Shown here piece by piece: positions 46,586-54,773 of a stretch of 64,000 bases of DNA. Made by a program: the position numbers and the translations under genes. Below the pieces are notes generated by a model, which saw only the letters and a program-made list of their open reading frames with translations, had not been told where the DNA came from and ran no database searches. Every line of letters starts with the position of its first letter. Position 1 is the stretch's first letter. Location: the NCBI RefSeq assembly GCF_018118585.1, contig NZ_CP069421.1, positions 744,001 through 808,000 of the forward strand. The letters run 5' to 3'. This DNA comes from Aristaeella lactis (GTDB lineage: Bacteria; Bacillota; Clostridia; Christensenellales; Aristaeellaceae).

Positions 46586-46879
46586 TTATTTCTTGGCTTT
46601 TTTCTTGGCGTTGACTTTATCTTTCAGAGCTTTACCTGCTTTGAAAGAGGGCGCCTTGGAAGCAGCGATCTTGATCTCAGCACCGGTCCGCGGATTACGG
46701 GCGGTACGGGCGGGACGCTTTTTCACGTCAAACGTTCCGAAACCGATAAGCTGAACTTTTTCACCCTTTGCCAGAGCGGTGTTGATTGTCTCAACGAAGG
46801 CGTTCAGAGCTTTTTCGGCATCTTTCTTGGAAAATGATGTTTTCTCGGCCAGCGCGTTGATCAGTTCACTTTTGTTCAC
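46586..46879 (-). CDS. hup: DNA-binding protein HU
   Basis: A 97-residue nucleoid protein. The DNA-binding arm motif [21 protein letters not shown] is clear. The start is a GTG, preceded by the strong site AAGGAGGAG. The C-terminus carries an extra basic stretch ([10 protein letters not shown]), about seven residues past the usual end. mazG lies upstream and a strong terminator downstream. Confidence 0.96.
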   Translation of the reverse strand: MNKSELINALAEKTSFSKKDAEKALNAFVETINTALAKGEKVQLIGFGTFDVKKRPARTARNPRTGAEIKIAASKAPSFKAGKALKDKVNAKKKAKK

Positions 46880-46900
46880 GGGTAATCTCCTCCTTGTCTT

Positions 46901-46915
46901 TATGCAGGTTGCATA
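46901..46915 (-). promoter_or_regulatory. Small inverted repeat in the hup leader
   Basis: TATGCA-GGT-TGCATA, six-base arms with a three-base spacer, 21-36 bases upstream of the hup start codon. It could be an operator for feedback control of hup, but this is speculative. Confidence 0.25.
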
Positions 46916-46944
46916 AAAGAATATAAATATGCCAAAGACCGGAA

Positions 46945-48390
46945 TTATTCAATTTCGCCTTCAACATACTTTAAGTATACACATAGTTCTTCGAAAGTCA
47001 AGTGTTCCAAGGATTTTCCGTCCTGTAATAGCCTTGTTTCCGCCTTGCTGAGACAGCTTTTCAGATGATCCACTGTCTGATGCAGAATGACCTCACTGTC
47101 GAGCCCGGAACGATAGCATAATTCGCAGCATAGCAGCAGAAGGGAACCATATACAAGAGACGTCTCCGGCGTTTGCTGTCCGGAACAAATCCTGTTCAGC
47201 TGTTTCTTTATATCTGACACAATTTTGTCCGTAGGCCTGTGTGTTCCAACAATCCTATCAAGCTTTTTGAGCGTTTTCGATGCATATTTCAAAGAAGGAA
47301 GGGAAGTGGAAACATCTTCCAGGCTTGTCAGGACAGTATTATTTCCTGTTTCAGACTGTTTGATCTGCTCCCAGGTTTCAGATACAGCGGACGGATCCGC
47401 CAGTTCTGTATCGGCAAAAACATGGGGATGACGTCTGATCATTTTATTGCATACTGTCGAAATAATGTCATTCAGTGTGAATTCATCAAAGGCTTTGCCG
47501 ATCGAGGCGTGGAAAACGATCTGGAAAAGAAGGTCACCGAGTTCTTCACACAGATGATCCTGATCATCCTGATCAATCGCTGCCACGCATTCCCAGGCCT
47601 CTTCAATCAGATATGTTTTCAGGGAATCGTGCGTCTGGATACGGTCCCAGGGACATCCGTGATCAGAACGCAGTGTTTCCATAATGCTTGCAAGGTCTTC
47701 CAGGTTGTGACGACTGCGGCTCAGACAATCAGAACCCGGTATAAGCAGTGCTGAACGGTGATCCAGACCCATCTGACGGTCCAGCTCGTAAAGCTTTACA
47801 GGAACAGGTGAGTAACTGTTGTGCCCGCTGAAGAGATAGACAGTGGATTCATCATCCAGCTTGTCTGAAAGGAAGATCTTAATCTGCCCGGCAAGGATCT
47901 CATTGTCGATTTCTGTGATCAGGAGAGAAATATTCGGGTTATAGAAATCTGAGAAGAGGAGGTCATACGCGGAAGAAATCTGAATGTTTGAATCGTTCAG
48001 AAGAACAACGGAAGAAGCCAGATACAGATCATGGAAACCGACAGAGGGAATGACAGAAATCTGAATACTGTCAGGTCTGTGCTGCAAAAGCCAGCGGACT
48101 GAACTGTCCGTATATGCATCAGCTACGGCATATACGACAACCGAATCTGCGGACAGCCGGATAAGCCTCTCAGCAATCATACTGTTAAGATGATCAAAGC
48201 TGTCAGCATCCTCATATAAAGCGTCAAGCGTTGTATAAGAAAGCCCGTTATCATTGAGCCATTTAGCAAAAGGGTGTTTTCCTGTACGAAGAACGACAGA
48301 TGATGCGTCATGAAAAGCCTGCAGTGATTTCCCGTTCATCAGTTCGGGGTCACCTGAACCAAGTGAGACAATCATGATTCCTGAATGCAT
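46945..48390 (-). CDS. mazG: Tetrapyrrole methylase-like / MazG nucleotide pyrophosphohydrolase fusion (YabN-like)
   Basis: A 481-residue fusion. Residues 1 to about 225 form a tetrapyrrole (corrin/porphyrin) methylase-like domain ([12 protein letters not shown] opening). From about 235 comes a MazG domain with [37 protein letters not shown], and the metal-binding EExxE / ExxD pattern. The architecture equals Bacillus YabN. The MazG part hydrolyses nucleoside triphosphates; the function of the methylase-like half is unknown. GGGAGAG precedes the ATG. hup and rqcP follow. Confidence 0.92.
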   Translation of the reverse strand: MHSGIMIVSLGSGDPELMNGKSLQAFHDASSVVLRTGKHPFAKWLNDNGLSYTTLDALYEDADSFDHLNSMIAERLIRLSADSVVVYAVADAYTDSSVRWLLQHRPDSIQISVIPSVGFHDLYLASSVVLLNDSNIQISSAYDLLFSDFYNPNISLLITEIDNEILAGQIKIFLSDKLDDESTVYLFSGHNSYSPVPVKLYELDRQMGLDHRSALLIPGSDCLSRSRHNLEDLASIMETLRSDHGCPWDRIQTHDSLKTYLIEEAWECVAAIDQDDQDHLCEELGDLLFQIVFHASIGKAFDEFTLNDIISTVCNKMIRRHPHVFADTELADPSAVSETWEQIKQSETGNNTVLTSLEDVSTSLPSLKYASKTLKKLDRIVGTHRPTDKIVSDIKKQLNRICSGQQTPETSLVYGSLLLLCCELCYRSGLDSEVILHQTVDHLKSCLSKAETRLLQDGKSLEHLTFEELCVYLKYVEGEIE

Positions 48391-48462
48391 TTGTGCTCTC
48401 CCTTCCGCAAAATCAGGACAACCTACCGAAAAGTGAAAAATGAGATAAACCGACCGGGTAAA

Positions 48463-49927
48463 TCAATATTTATGCCAGGCGGAACGGGTAAAGAGAATAA
48501 ACAGAGGAAGCAGTTCCAGCCTGCCGAAAAGCATCAGGAATGAAGCGGTAAGCTTGGCATGAACAGTGAAACCCGCATAATTCTCAACCGGGCCTACTGC
48601 ACCCAGACCCGGCCCGACATTGCTCACACAAGTCAGGGAAGCAGAAAGATTTGTTGTCAGATCATAACTGCTTCCCAATGACATAATAAACCCGCCTACC
48701 AGGATCAGCGCAATGTACATGAACGCAAACTGAGCAATCTGGGAAAGCATATGCTCATCCACAGATTTTCCGTCAATGCGGATAACATCCATCTTTTTAG
48801 GCTGTCCAGTGGCACGGACATTCCTGCGGGACAGTTTGCACAGGACGATGATTCTGATTACTTTGATGCCGCCTGCGGTTGAACCAGCGCAGGATCCGAT
48901 CAGCATGGCAATGACAATAATGATATGAGAGGCCGCCGGCCACAGATTAAAGTCATAGGTAACAAATCCTGTGGTCGACATGATTGAACTGACCTGGAAA
49001 GATCCGTACCGCAGGGAGGTAAGGAAATCCCCGTTATAGTGACCCAGATTCAGGACGGTAATAAGCAGGATAAAACCAAAGGCAAAAATAAAATACCAGC
49101 GGAATTCCTCGTCATGGAAAAAAGCCTTAAACCTGTCACCAATCAGGAATTTGTAATACAGTGCGAAGTTCACGCCAAACATGAACATGAAAATGGTGAT
49201 GGCTATTTCAATGGGAACACTGTTGTAATGCGCAATACTGTCCCCGTAACGGCTGAATCCGCCGGTGCCCGCGGTGGCCATGGTATGGACAGCGGAATCA
49301 TAAGGAGACATGCCGCAGATCAGCAGCGTAACAAATTCAAACAGTGAAAGAAGAATGTAAATTTTATAAAGGATCTTGGCAGTGGCGCCTGTTTTGGGCA
49401 CAAGTTTGCTCAGGGAAGGTCCGGGACTTTCGGCTTTTACCAGATGCGCTGTACGGCCCGTCAGCTTGGGCAGAAGAGCCAGTGTGAGAACAAGGACGCC
49501 CATACCGCCGATCCAGTGTGTTGTTGCGCGCCAGAAAACAATGCCTCGTTTGGCATGATCAAACGTTTCCTGCGTAAAAACACTTGCACCTGTCGTAGTC
49601 AGGCCGGAAACCGTTTCGAAAAACGCGTCTTCAAAACGCGGAAGCGTTTCTGAAAGTAATGAAGGGAACAGAACCGAAAATGCCAAGAAGAATCCAGCCG
49701 AGCGCTGTGATGATAAATCCTTCTTTCAGCCGCAGATGGGAATTCTGATCCTTTTTGGGAATAAAACACATGCCTGAACCGGCCAGAAGGTTGATGATGA
49801 TGCTGTACAGAATGGCAGCGGCGTCTCCTTCTCCATATATCAGGGAAACGACAAGAGAAGGTGCCATGGCAGCAGCTTCAATCAGAAGCAGTGCACCCAG
49901 CATTCGGATAATCAGTTTCCGGTTCAT
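48463..49927 (-). pseudogene. trkH: trkH potassium channel subunit, split by a +1 frameshift
   Basis: A Trk/Ktr-type K+ translocating subunit read in two frames. Frame A (plus 49927 down to about 49660) encodes residues 1-89, ending ALGWILLGIFGSVPF, then hits TGA at plus 49631. Frame B (from about 49660 to 48463) continues LLSETLPRFEDAFFETVSGL and includes the selectivity-filter regions TTTGAS, GTGGFS, GSCAGSTAGG and SNVGPGLG. Joined by dropping one base near 49658-49666, the protein is about 487 residues, the normal size. Sequencing error, recent mutation or phase variation could explain it. The N-terminal ATG overlaps the trkA stop. Confidence 0.85.
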
Positions 49928-51288
49928 TTGTAGAGCACCTCATTCAGATCGGAAATACCAGATTCAACGGAAATGATTACAACGTGGTCATTTTCCTCAA
50001 TGTGGTCATTACCGAAAGGCACAATGATTTTTCCCTGATGAACAATAATCGAAACCAGGGATCCCTTTTTCATGGTCAGATCCTTTAACGGAATGCCTAT
50101 ATAGGAATCACCTTTGCGGGCAATGAATTCAATCGCTTCAGCCTTTCCGCCGACAAGACGGTAAAGTCTTTCAATTTTGGTACCGTTGCTGTTTTCCCTT
50201 GCTCTGACATAACGAAGAATGGTGGAACTGGTAATAAACTGCGGACTGATAACGGAATCGAGTCCCAGGTCGTTCAGGATTTCCTGATAAGCCATGCGGC
50301 TGTTTTTAGCGATGACTTTGGGAACTCCGCACCGGGAAGCGTGCATACCGCAGATCAGGTTTTCCTCATCCCTGTTGCTTAAGGAAACAAAAGCATCCAT
50401 CTGTGAAAGACCCTGTTCCTCCAGAAGATCCTGGTCCGTACCATCTCCCTCGATCACGTCCACTTTGGGGAGCTGTTCACTCAGGGCACGCGCTTTGACA
50501 GGATCAATTTCAAAAAGAGTCACATGGATTCCCATGGGAACGATCAGCTTGCTGAGGTAATAGGAAATTCTGCCTCCGCCCAGCAGCATGACGCTGCGTA
50601 CTTTATGTTTGTTTCTGCCAAGAAAACGAAAATACTCCGTAATCGTGATCATATCGCCCGACACGAAAACCTTGTCGCCGGGAAGAATGGTAAAATCACC
50701 GCCGGGAATTGTGACCGTATTATTCCTTTCAACCATGGCATACAGAATACGGGGCAGACGGGGAAGTTTTCCGGCCAGATCCCGCATCGGGATTCCAATG
50801 AAACAATCTTCTTCCTGGGCACGGAATTCCACCATTTCAACCAGGCCCTTGGCAAAAGATTCAATGCTTCCCGCGAAAGGATAACGAAGCAGGCGGCTTA
50901 TTTCGAGCGCGGTTGCCCGTTCAGGGTTAATTGCCACATCGATACCAAGTTCATTCTGGAGCAGCATCTGGCTTTCGTTAAACTCAGGATCACGTATTCT
51001 GGCGATGGTATAGCCGGCACCCAGTCGTTTGGAGATCAGGCAGGCCAGCATGTTTGTTTCATCGCTTTCCGTTGAAGCAATCACAATATTGGCCTTATCG
51101 ACTCCTGCCTCCAGCAGGATTTTAGCGTTGGCTCCGTTTCCGCGGATGCAGAGTGCATCCAGGGAACCGCTGCATCTTTCTATCACGTCATCATCCTTAT
51201 CGATGATGATCACATCGTGTTCTTCTGCAATGAGGTGCTCCGCGAGGGTATAACCTACTTTGCCTGCACCGATCACAATGATTCTCAT
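49924..51288 (-). CDS. trkA: Trk system potassium uptake regulatory protein TrkA
   Basis: A 454-residue cytoplasmic gating protein with two RCK repeats. The first NAD-binding fold has GAGKVGYTLAEHL with acidic IIIDKD, and the second has LLGGGRISYYLSKL with FEID. Each is followed by an RCK-C domain (about 140-220 and 370-454). RCK-C domains of K+ transporters are known c-di-AMP targets, and a c-di-AMP receptor gene lies 7 kb away. It overlaps trkH by four bases. Confidence 0.96.
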   Translation of the reverse strand: MRIIVIGAGKVGYTLAEHLIAEEHDVIIIDKDDDVIERCSGSLDALCIRGNGANAKILLEAGVDKANIVIASTESDETNMLACLISKRLGAGYTIARIRDPEFNESQMLLQNELGIDVAINPERATALEISRLLRYPFAGSIESFAKGLVEMVEFRAQEEDCFIGIPMRDLAGKLPRLPRILYAMVERNNTVTIPGGDFTILPGDKVFVSGDMITITEYFRFLGRNKHKVRSVMLLGGGRISYYLSKLIVPMGIHVTLFEIDPVKARALSEQLPKVDVIEGDGTDQDLLEEQGLSQMDAFVSLSNRDEENLICGMHASRCGVPKVIAKNSRMAYQEILNDLGLDSVISPQFITSSTILRYVRARENSNGTKIERLYRLVGGKAEAIEFIARKGDSYIGIPLKDLTMKKGSLVSIIVHQGKIIVPFGNDHIEENDHVVIISVESGISDLNEVLYK

Positions 51289-51380
51289 GACATTTCCTCC
51301 TCATAAAAATCATTTTATTTTATCATTTTTCAGAACACATGAAAAGTGGTTTCATGTTCTGTGGAAAATGACAAAGTCGG

Positions 51381-51413
51381 AAACAAAAACAGTGCAGACA
51401 AGTCTGCACTGTT
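51381..51413 (-). terminator. Terminator of tRNA-Ser
   Basis: On the minus strand an 11-bp perfect stem (plus 51388-51398 with 51403-51413) with a four-base loop begins directly after the encoded CCA and is followed by TTTTGTTT. Confidence 0.88.
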
Positions 51414-51504
51414 TGGCGGAGAGTCAGGGATTTGAACCCTGGGTGAGGTATCACCCCACACACGATTTCCAGTCGTGCGCCTTAGACCACTCAGCCAACT
51501 CTCC
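51414..51504 (-). tRNA. tRNA-Ser(GGA)
   Basis: On the minus strand a seven-pair acceptor stem (GGAGAGT/ACTCTCC), discriminator G, an anticodon loop CTGGAAA giving anticodon GGA, a long class II variable arm and a T-loop GGTTCAAATCC. CCA is encoded at plus 51414-51416. It has its own promoter and terminator. Confidence 0.96.
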
Positions 51505-51530
51505 GGGTCAGCGAATGCTCACATCGGTAC

Positions 51531-51558
51531 ATTATAGCGTCATTTCAGGTTTTGTCAA
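51531..51558 (-). promoter_or_regulatory. Promoter for tRNA-Ser
   Basis: On the minus strand TTGACA (plus 51553-51558), a 16-base spacer and TATAAT (plus 51531-51536), 27 bases before the tRNA. The -35 box overlaps the stop codon of rluB. Confidence 0.88.
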
Positions 51559-52259
51559 GGTCTCAGTTTACGAATCTCATCATCTGTCAGTTTGCGCCAC
51601 ATACCGGAAGGAAGATCGCCCAGGCTGACAGGGCCAAAACGTACCCTTTTCAGGCGGACAACCTGATGCCCGATGGCATCGATCATTTTACGAACCTGCC
51701 GGTTCCGGCCCTCATGGATTGTAATCAGCAGTTCTGTTGAAAAAGCGTCATGGCGGATCAGCCTGACTTCAGCGGGAGACGTCAGTTTTCCGTCTATCAT
51801 AACGCCTTTGCGCAGAAGACGGATCTCATCTTCGGTAACAATATTGGAAACCCTGGTGAGATAGGATTTTTTGATTTCAAAACTGGGATGAAGAAGCTGA
51901 TTCATTAAATCTCCATCGTTTGTAAGAAGAAGCAGGCCTTCACTGTCATAGTCCAGGCGGCCGACAGGAAAAAGCCTCACAGGATAATCCCTGAATCGAT
52001 CCATGACAGTGGCCCGGCCTTCGGGATCGGATACAGTCGTCACTTCACCGACAGGCTTGTTGTAAGCGATATAATGCTTTTCCGTTTCAGGGGATACTGT
52101 AACTCCGTCTACCTGAACCGTATCAGCCTGCTCATCCACCTGTGTGCCGAGAATGTTCACCACTTCGCCGTTAACGGTAATACGGCCGTCCAGAATCATT
52201 TTTTCAGCGCTTCTCCGGGAAGCAACGCCGCAGGAAGCCAGATATTTCTGAAGACGCAT
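51555..52259 (-). CDS. rluB: RluB-type pseudouridine synthase
   Basis: A 234-residue RsuA/RluB-family enzyme with an N-terminal S4 domain (MRLQKYLASCGVASRRSAE). The catalytic aspartate lies in GRLDYDSEGLLLLTNDG, and HEGRNRQVRKM is the downstream family motif. RluB modifies 23S rRNA near position 2605 in other bacteria. The ATG at 52259 follows AAGGAAG; 11 upstream in-frame residues overlap proA. It probably shares a transcript with proA. Confidence 0.92.
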   Translation of the reverse strand: MRLQKYLASCGVASRRSAEKMILDGRITVNGEVVNILGTQVDEQADTVQVDGVTVSPETEKHYIAYNKPVGEVTTVSDPEGRATVMDRFRDYPVRLFPVGRLDYDSEGLLLLTNDGDLMNQLLHPSFEIKKSYLTRVSNIVTEDEIRLLRKGVMIDGKLTSPAEVRLIRHDAFSTELLITIHEGRNRQVRKMIDAIGHQVVRLKRVRFGPVSLGDLPSGMWRKLTDDEIRKLRP

Positions 52260-52279
52260 GCAATTCTTCCTTTCATTCA

Positions 52280-53587
52280 TCAAAGGGGACAATTTTCATG
52301 CAGGGGAACATGGGTATAATGCCTTTTCCCTGTTTTCATCTCTTCCATAGTCTGCCCAGAACCTATCAGTTTATATTTGTAGGTGGTCAGTCCCTCCAGA
52401 CCCATAGGCCCTCTTGCGTGCAGCTTGCCGGTGGCAATGCCGACTTCGGCACCGAGACCATAGACAAAGCCATCGGCAAAACGGGTGGAAACATTCCAGT
52501 AAACGCCAGCGCTGTCAACAGTATTCATAAAAGCAGATGCGGCCGAAGCATTCTCCGAAACGATGCAATCGGTGTGATGTGAACCGAAACGGTTTATATG
52601 CGCAACGGCTTCCTCCAGAGAGGAAACGATTTTTACGGAAATAATATAATCAAGGTATTCTGTAGACCAGTCAGCATCAGTAGCCTGTACGCAGTCAATC
52701 AGTTTCCGCACTTCTTCGTCGCCGCGGATTTCAACATTTTTATTCCGAAGGGAACGGTATACTTCGGGAAGAAAGCGGGCCGCGATATCCCTGTGAACCA
52801 GAAGGGTTTCAGCGGCGTTACAGACAGAAACATACTGTGTTTTGCTGTCGGTAACGATTTTGCAGGCCATTTCAGGATCAGCGTCGCGATCCACATATAC
52901 GTGACAGATTCCGTCAGAATGGCCAAGTACAGGGATACGGCTGTTATCCATAATATACCGGACAAAGCTGTTGCTTCCGCGGGGGATGATCAGGTCAATC
53001 AGCGTATCCTCCTTCAGCATTTGAGCGACATCCTCACGTGTTTCCAGAAGCTGGGCGGTATCGGGAGAGAAACCGTTTTCCTCCAGCGCGCTGCGAACAA
53101 GGCCGCAGAGAACCTGATTAGTATGGATCGCTTCACGTCCGCCTTTCAGCAGGACAGCATTTCCGCTTTTAATACACAGGGATGAAATCTGAATAAGCGC
53201 ATCAGGACGGCTTTCAAAAATAACTCCGATTACACCGATAGGACAGGAAACACGATAAAGCTTAAGTCCTTCTGTTATTTCGGTTGCGGCCAAAGTGTTA
53301 CTGATCGGATCCGGGAGATCCACAAGGGCATAAAGGCCCGAGATTACCTGGCTGAGCTTTTCCTCGCCAAAGGTCAGGCGATGCAGAAGCGGAGACGAAA
53401 GGTTCTCCGCTTCTGCGGCATCCCTGTCTGCCTGGTTTGCCGCAAAAATGCTGTCTTTATTTTCTGTAAGGAGGCGCGCGAGGGATTTCAGAACCGCGTT
53501 TCTTTTATCGGATTCAGATACGGAAATCTGATAAAATCCGTTTCTTGCGCTTGCCGCAATCTCATGAAGGTCTTTCAAATCAATCAC
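52280..53587 (-). CDS. proA: Glutamate-5-semialdehyde dehydrogenase (gamma-glutamyl phosphate reductase)
   Basis: A 435-residue aldehyde dehydrogenase-fold enzyme, the second step of proline synthesis from glutamate. The catalytic cysteine lies in YVSVCNAAETLLV, and GVIGVIFESRPDAL and the C-terminal HARGPMGLEGLTTYKY are family signatures. Its usual partner proB is absent from the window; rluB follows. The last 20 residues (after IGSGQ) extend beyond the common end. Confidence 0.96.
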   Translation of the reverse strand: MIDLKDLHEIAASARNGFYQISVSESDKRNAVLKSLARLLTENKDSIFAANQADRDAAEAENLSSPLLHRLTFGEEKLSQVISGLYALVDLPDPISNTLAATEITEGLKLYRVSCPIGVIGVIFESRPDALIQISSLCIKSGNAVLLKGGREAIHTNQVLCGLVRSALEENGFSPDTAQLLETREDVAQMLKEDTLIDLIIPRGSNSFVRYIMDNSRIPVLGHSDGICHVYVDRDADPEMACKIVTDSKTQYVSVCNAAETLLVHRDIAARFLPEVYRSLRNKNVEIRGDEEVRKLIDCVQATDADWSTEYLDYIISVKIVSSLEEAVAHINRFGSHHTDCIVSENASAASAFMNTVDSAGVYWNVSTRFADGFVYGLGAEVGIATGKLHARGPMGLEGLTTYKYKLIGSGQTMEEMKTGKRHYTHVPLHENCPL

Positions 53588-53599
53588 TCCTTTTGCGAG

Positions 53600-53628
53600 A
53601 TTATAACAGACAAACCGACGATTGAAAA
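53600..53628 (-). promoter_or_regulatory. Promoter for proA-rluB
   Basis: On the minus strand TTTTCA (plus 53623-53628), a 17-base spacer and a perfect TATAAT (plus 53600-53605), just before the proA start. Its -35 box overlaps that of the divergent smpB promoter. Confidence 0.6.
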
Positions 53629-53650
53629 GGGAATCTGTACGTGTTATACT
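53622..53650 (+). promoter_or_regulatory. Promoter for smpB
   Basis: TTGAAA at 53622-53627, a 17-base spacer and TATACT at 53645-53650. It lies 20 bases before the start codon, back-to-back with the proA promoter. Confidence 0.65.
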
Positions 53651-53670
53651 TTTGCGGGGAGGATATGGAA

Positions 53671-54138
53671 ATGCCGCATCAGCAGGGAATTAAAATGATC
53701 GCCCAGAACCGCAAAGCTTTTCATGACTATTTTGTTGAGGAGAAACTTGAATGCGGCATAGCGCTTTTCGGAACGGAAGTCAAAAGCATCCGGCAGGGCA
53801 GGATAAACCTGAAGGAAAGCTGGGCACAGATCCGAAAGGGAGAGATATGGGTTGAAGGAATGCATATCAGCCCGTATGAGCAGGGGAATATTTACAATCG
53901 CGATCCCCTGCGCCCCAGGAAGCTGCTGCTGCACCGCCGGGAGATCCGTAAGCTTGACAGCCAGGTTATGCGTCAGGGATTTACGCTGATTCCGCTTGAA
54001 GTCTATCTGAGCAACGGACGTGTGAAAGTGCAGCTTGGATTGTGCAAGGGCAAACAGCTGCATGACAAGCGAGACAGCATGGCCCGGAAAGACGCGCAGC
54101 GTGAAATTCAGCGCGCGCTGAAGGAAAGACAAAGATAA
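53671..54138 (+). CDS. smpB: SsrA-binding protein SmpB
   Basis: A 155-residue tmRNA partner that brings tmRNA to stalled ribosomes. It has the OB-fold core ([32 protein letters not shown]) and the basic C-terminal tail ([22 protein letters not shown]) that enters the mRNA channel. The ATG at 53671 is chosen because GGGGAGG ends eight bases before it; an ATG at 53665 is too close to that site. The tmRNA gene follows after 26 bases. Confidence 0.96.
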   Translation: MPHQQGIKMIAQNRKAFHDYFVEEKLECGIALFGTEVKSIRQGRINLKESWAQIRKGEIWVEGMHISPYEQGNIYNRDPLRPRKLLLHRREIRKLDSQVMRQGFTLIPLEVYLSNGRVKVQLGLCKGKQLHDKRDSMARKDAQREIQRALKERQR

Positions 54139-54164
54139 TTGTTGTTGTCACCCTGTATTTACCC

Positions 54165-54505
54165 GGGGATGATCCGGTTTCGACGGGGGTAACAGAGGTA
54201 GGATAAGCGAGCCGCAGACCCTGTACTGCGTATCAACGGGGAAAAACAATAACTGACAATAGCAATTACGCTTTCGCGGCTTAATGCCGCGCGTCGGCCC
54301 TGACCGCCTGCAGATCAGGTTCCCGGCGTCATTAATGCAGGGAACGAGTTTCGCCTAAGCTTTGCAGCGGAATCCGTAATCATGAAGCTACTCTGAATAA
54401 TGTTTTTCCGCGGACATCATCCAGGGGAAAATCAACCACGGAATGCGCTCGGAGAAAGTCCTTCTGAAGTACTTTCGGACAGGGGTTCAACTCCCCTCAT
54501 CTCCA
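54165..54505 (+). ncRNA. ssrA: Transfer-messenger RNA
   Basis: A 341-base tmRNA. The 5' end GGGGATGATCCGGTTTCGAC and the 3' T-arm GGGGTTCAACTCCCC with acceptor half CATCTCC are diagnostic. The tag reading frame ends NSNYAFAA before TAA at about 54283. The best resume codon is a GGA giving GKTITDNSNYAFAA, supported by an A four bases before it, although the exact start is uncertain. CCA is not encoded (ACA follows the stem). It lies directly after smpB and before a strong terminator. Confidence 0.96.
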
Positions 54506-54511
54506 CATCAG

Positions 54512-54540
54512 AATCCGGCTGTGAAAAGCCGGATTTTTTT
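54512..54540 (+). terminator. Terminator of ssrA
   Basis: A 9-bp perfect stem (AATCCGGCT at 54512-54520, AGCCGGATT at 54527-54535) with a six-base loop and a seven-T run. Confidence 0.92.
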
Positions 54541-54543
54541 GAT

Positions 54544-54574
54544 AAAGAAAAGGCCTGAGACAACTCAGGCCTTT
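54544..54574 (-). terminator. Terminator of tRNA-Leu
   Basis: On the minus strand an 11-bp perfect stem (plus 54549-54559 with 54564-54574) with a four-base loop, followed by TCTTT. It begins one base after the CCA. Confidence 0.85.
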
Positions 54575-54575
54575 G

Positions 54576-54660
54576 TGGTGCGGTCGACGGGACTTGAACC
54601 CGTACCCGTTGCCGGACACGCCCCTCAAACGTGCGCGTATGCCGATTCCGCCACGACCGC
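54576..54660 (-). tRNA. tRNA-Leu(GAG)
   Basis: On the minus strand acceptor stem GCGGTCG/CGACCGC, discriminator A, encoded CCA (plus 54576-54578), anticodon loop TTGAGGG giving anticodon GAG, a class II variable arm and the T-loop GGTTCAAGTCC. It has its own consensus promoter and terminator and converges on ssrA. Confidence 0.96.
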
Positions 54661-54674
54661 GAACAAACATCGAA

Positions 54675-54703
54675 ATTATAAAGCCGGGGATTCGCTTTGT
54701 CAA
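54675..54703 (-). promoter_or_regulatory. Consensus promoter for tRNA-Leu
   Basis: On the minus strand a perfect TTGACA (plus 54698-54703), a 17-base spacer and a perfect TATAAT (plus 54675-54680), 15 bases before the tRNA 5' end. Confidence 0.88.
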
Positions 54704-54718
54704 GAAGAAAGGAAAAAC

Positions 54719-54747
54719 TTGCGGCGAAAAGAAGAAAGAAGTAATAT
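54719..54747 (+). promoter_or_regulatory. Possible weak promoter for the L,D-transpeptidase/CapA gene
   Basis: TTGCGG at 54719-54724, a 17-base spacer and TAATAT at 54742-54747, 27 bases before the ATG. The boxes are weak but correctly placed in a purine-rich leader. Confidence 0.4.
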
Positions 54748-54773
54748 GAAAAAGACAGAAAGGAGCATCGGGT

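Noticed and set aside
48463-49686. A separate 407-residue transporter gene starting at 49686
   Set aside because: It lacks the first two TrkH helices, has only a TTG start inside the other frame and continues the trkH N-terminus exactly; treated as one broken gene.
49631-49686. Programmed frameshift as the explanation of the trkH split
   Set aside because: No slippery site, stem or internal Shine-Dalgarno stretch is seen at the junction, so mutation or sequence error is preferred.
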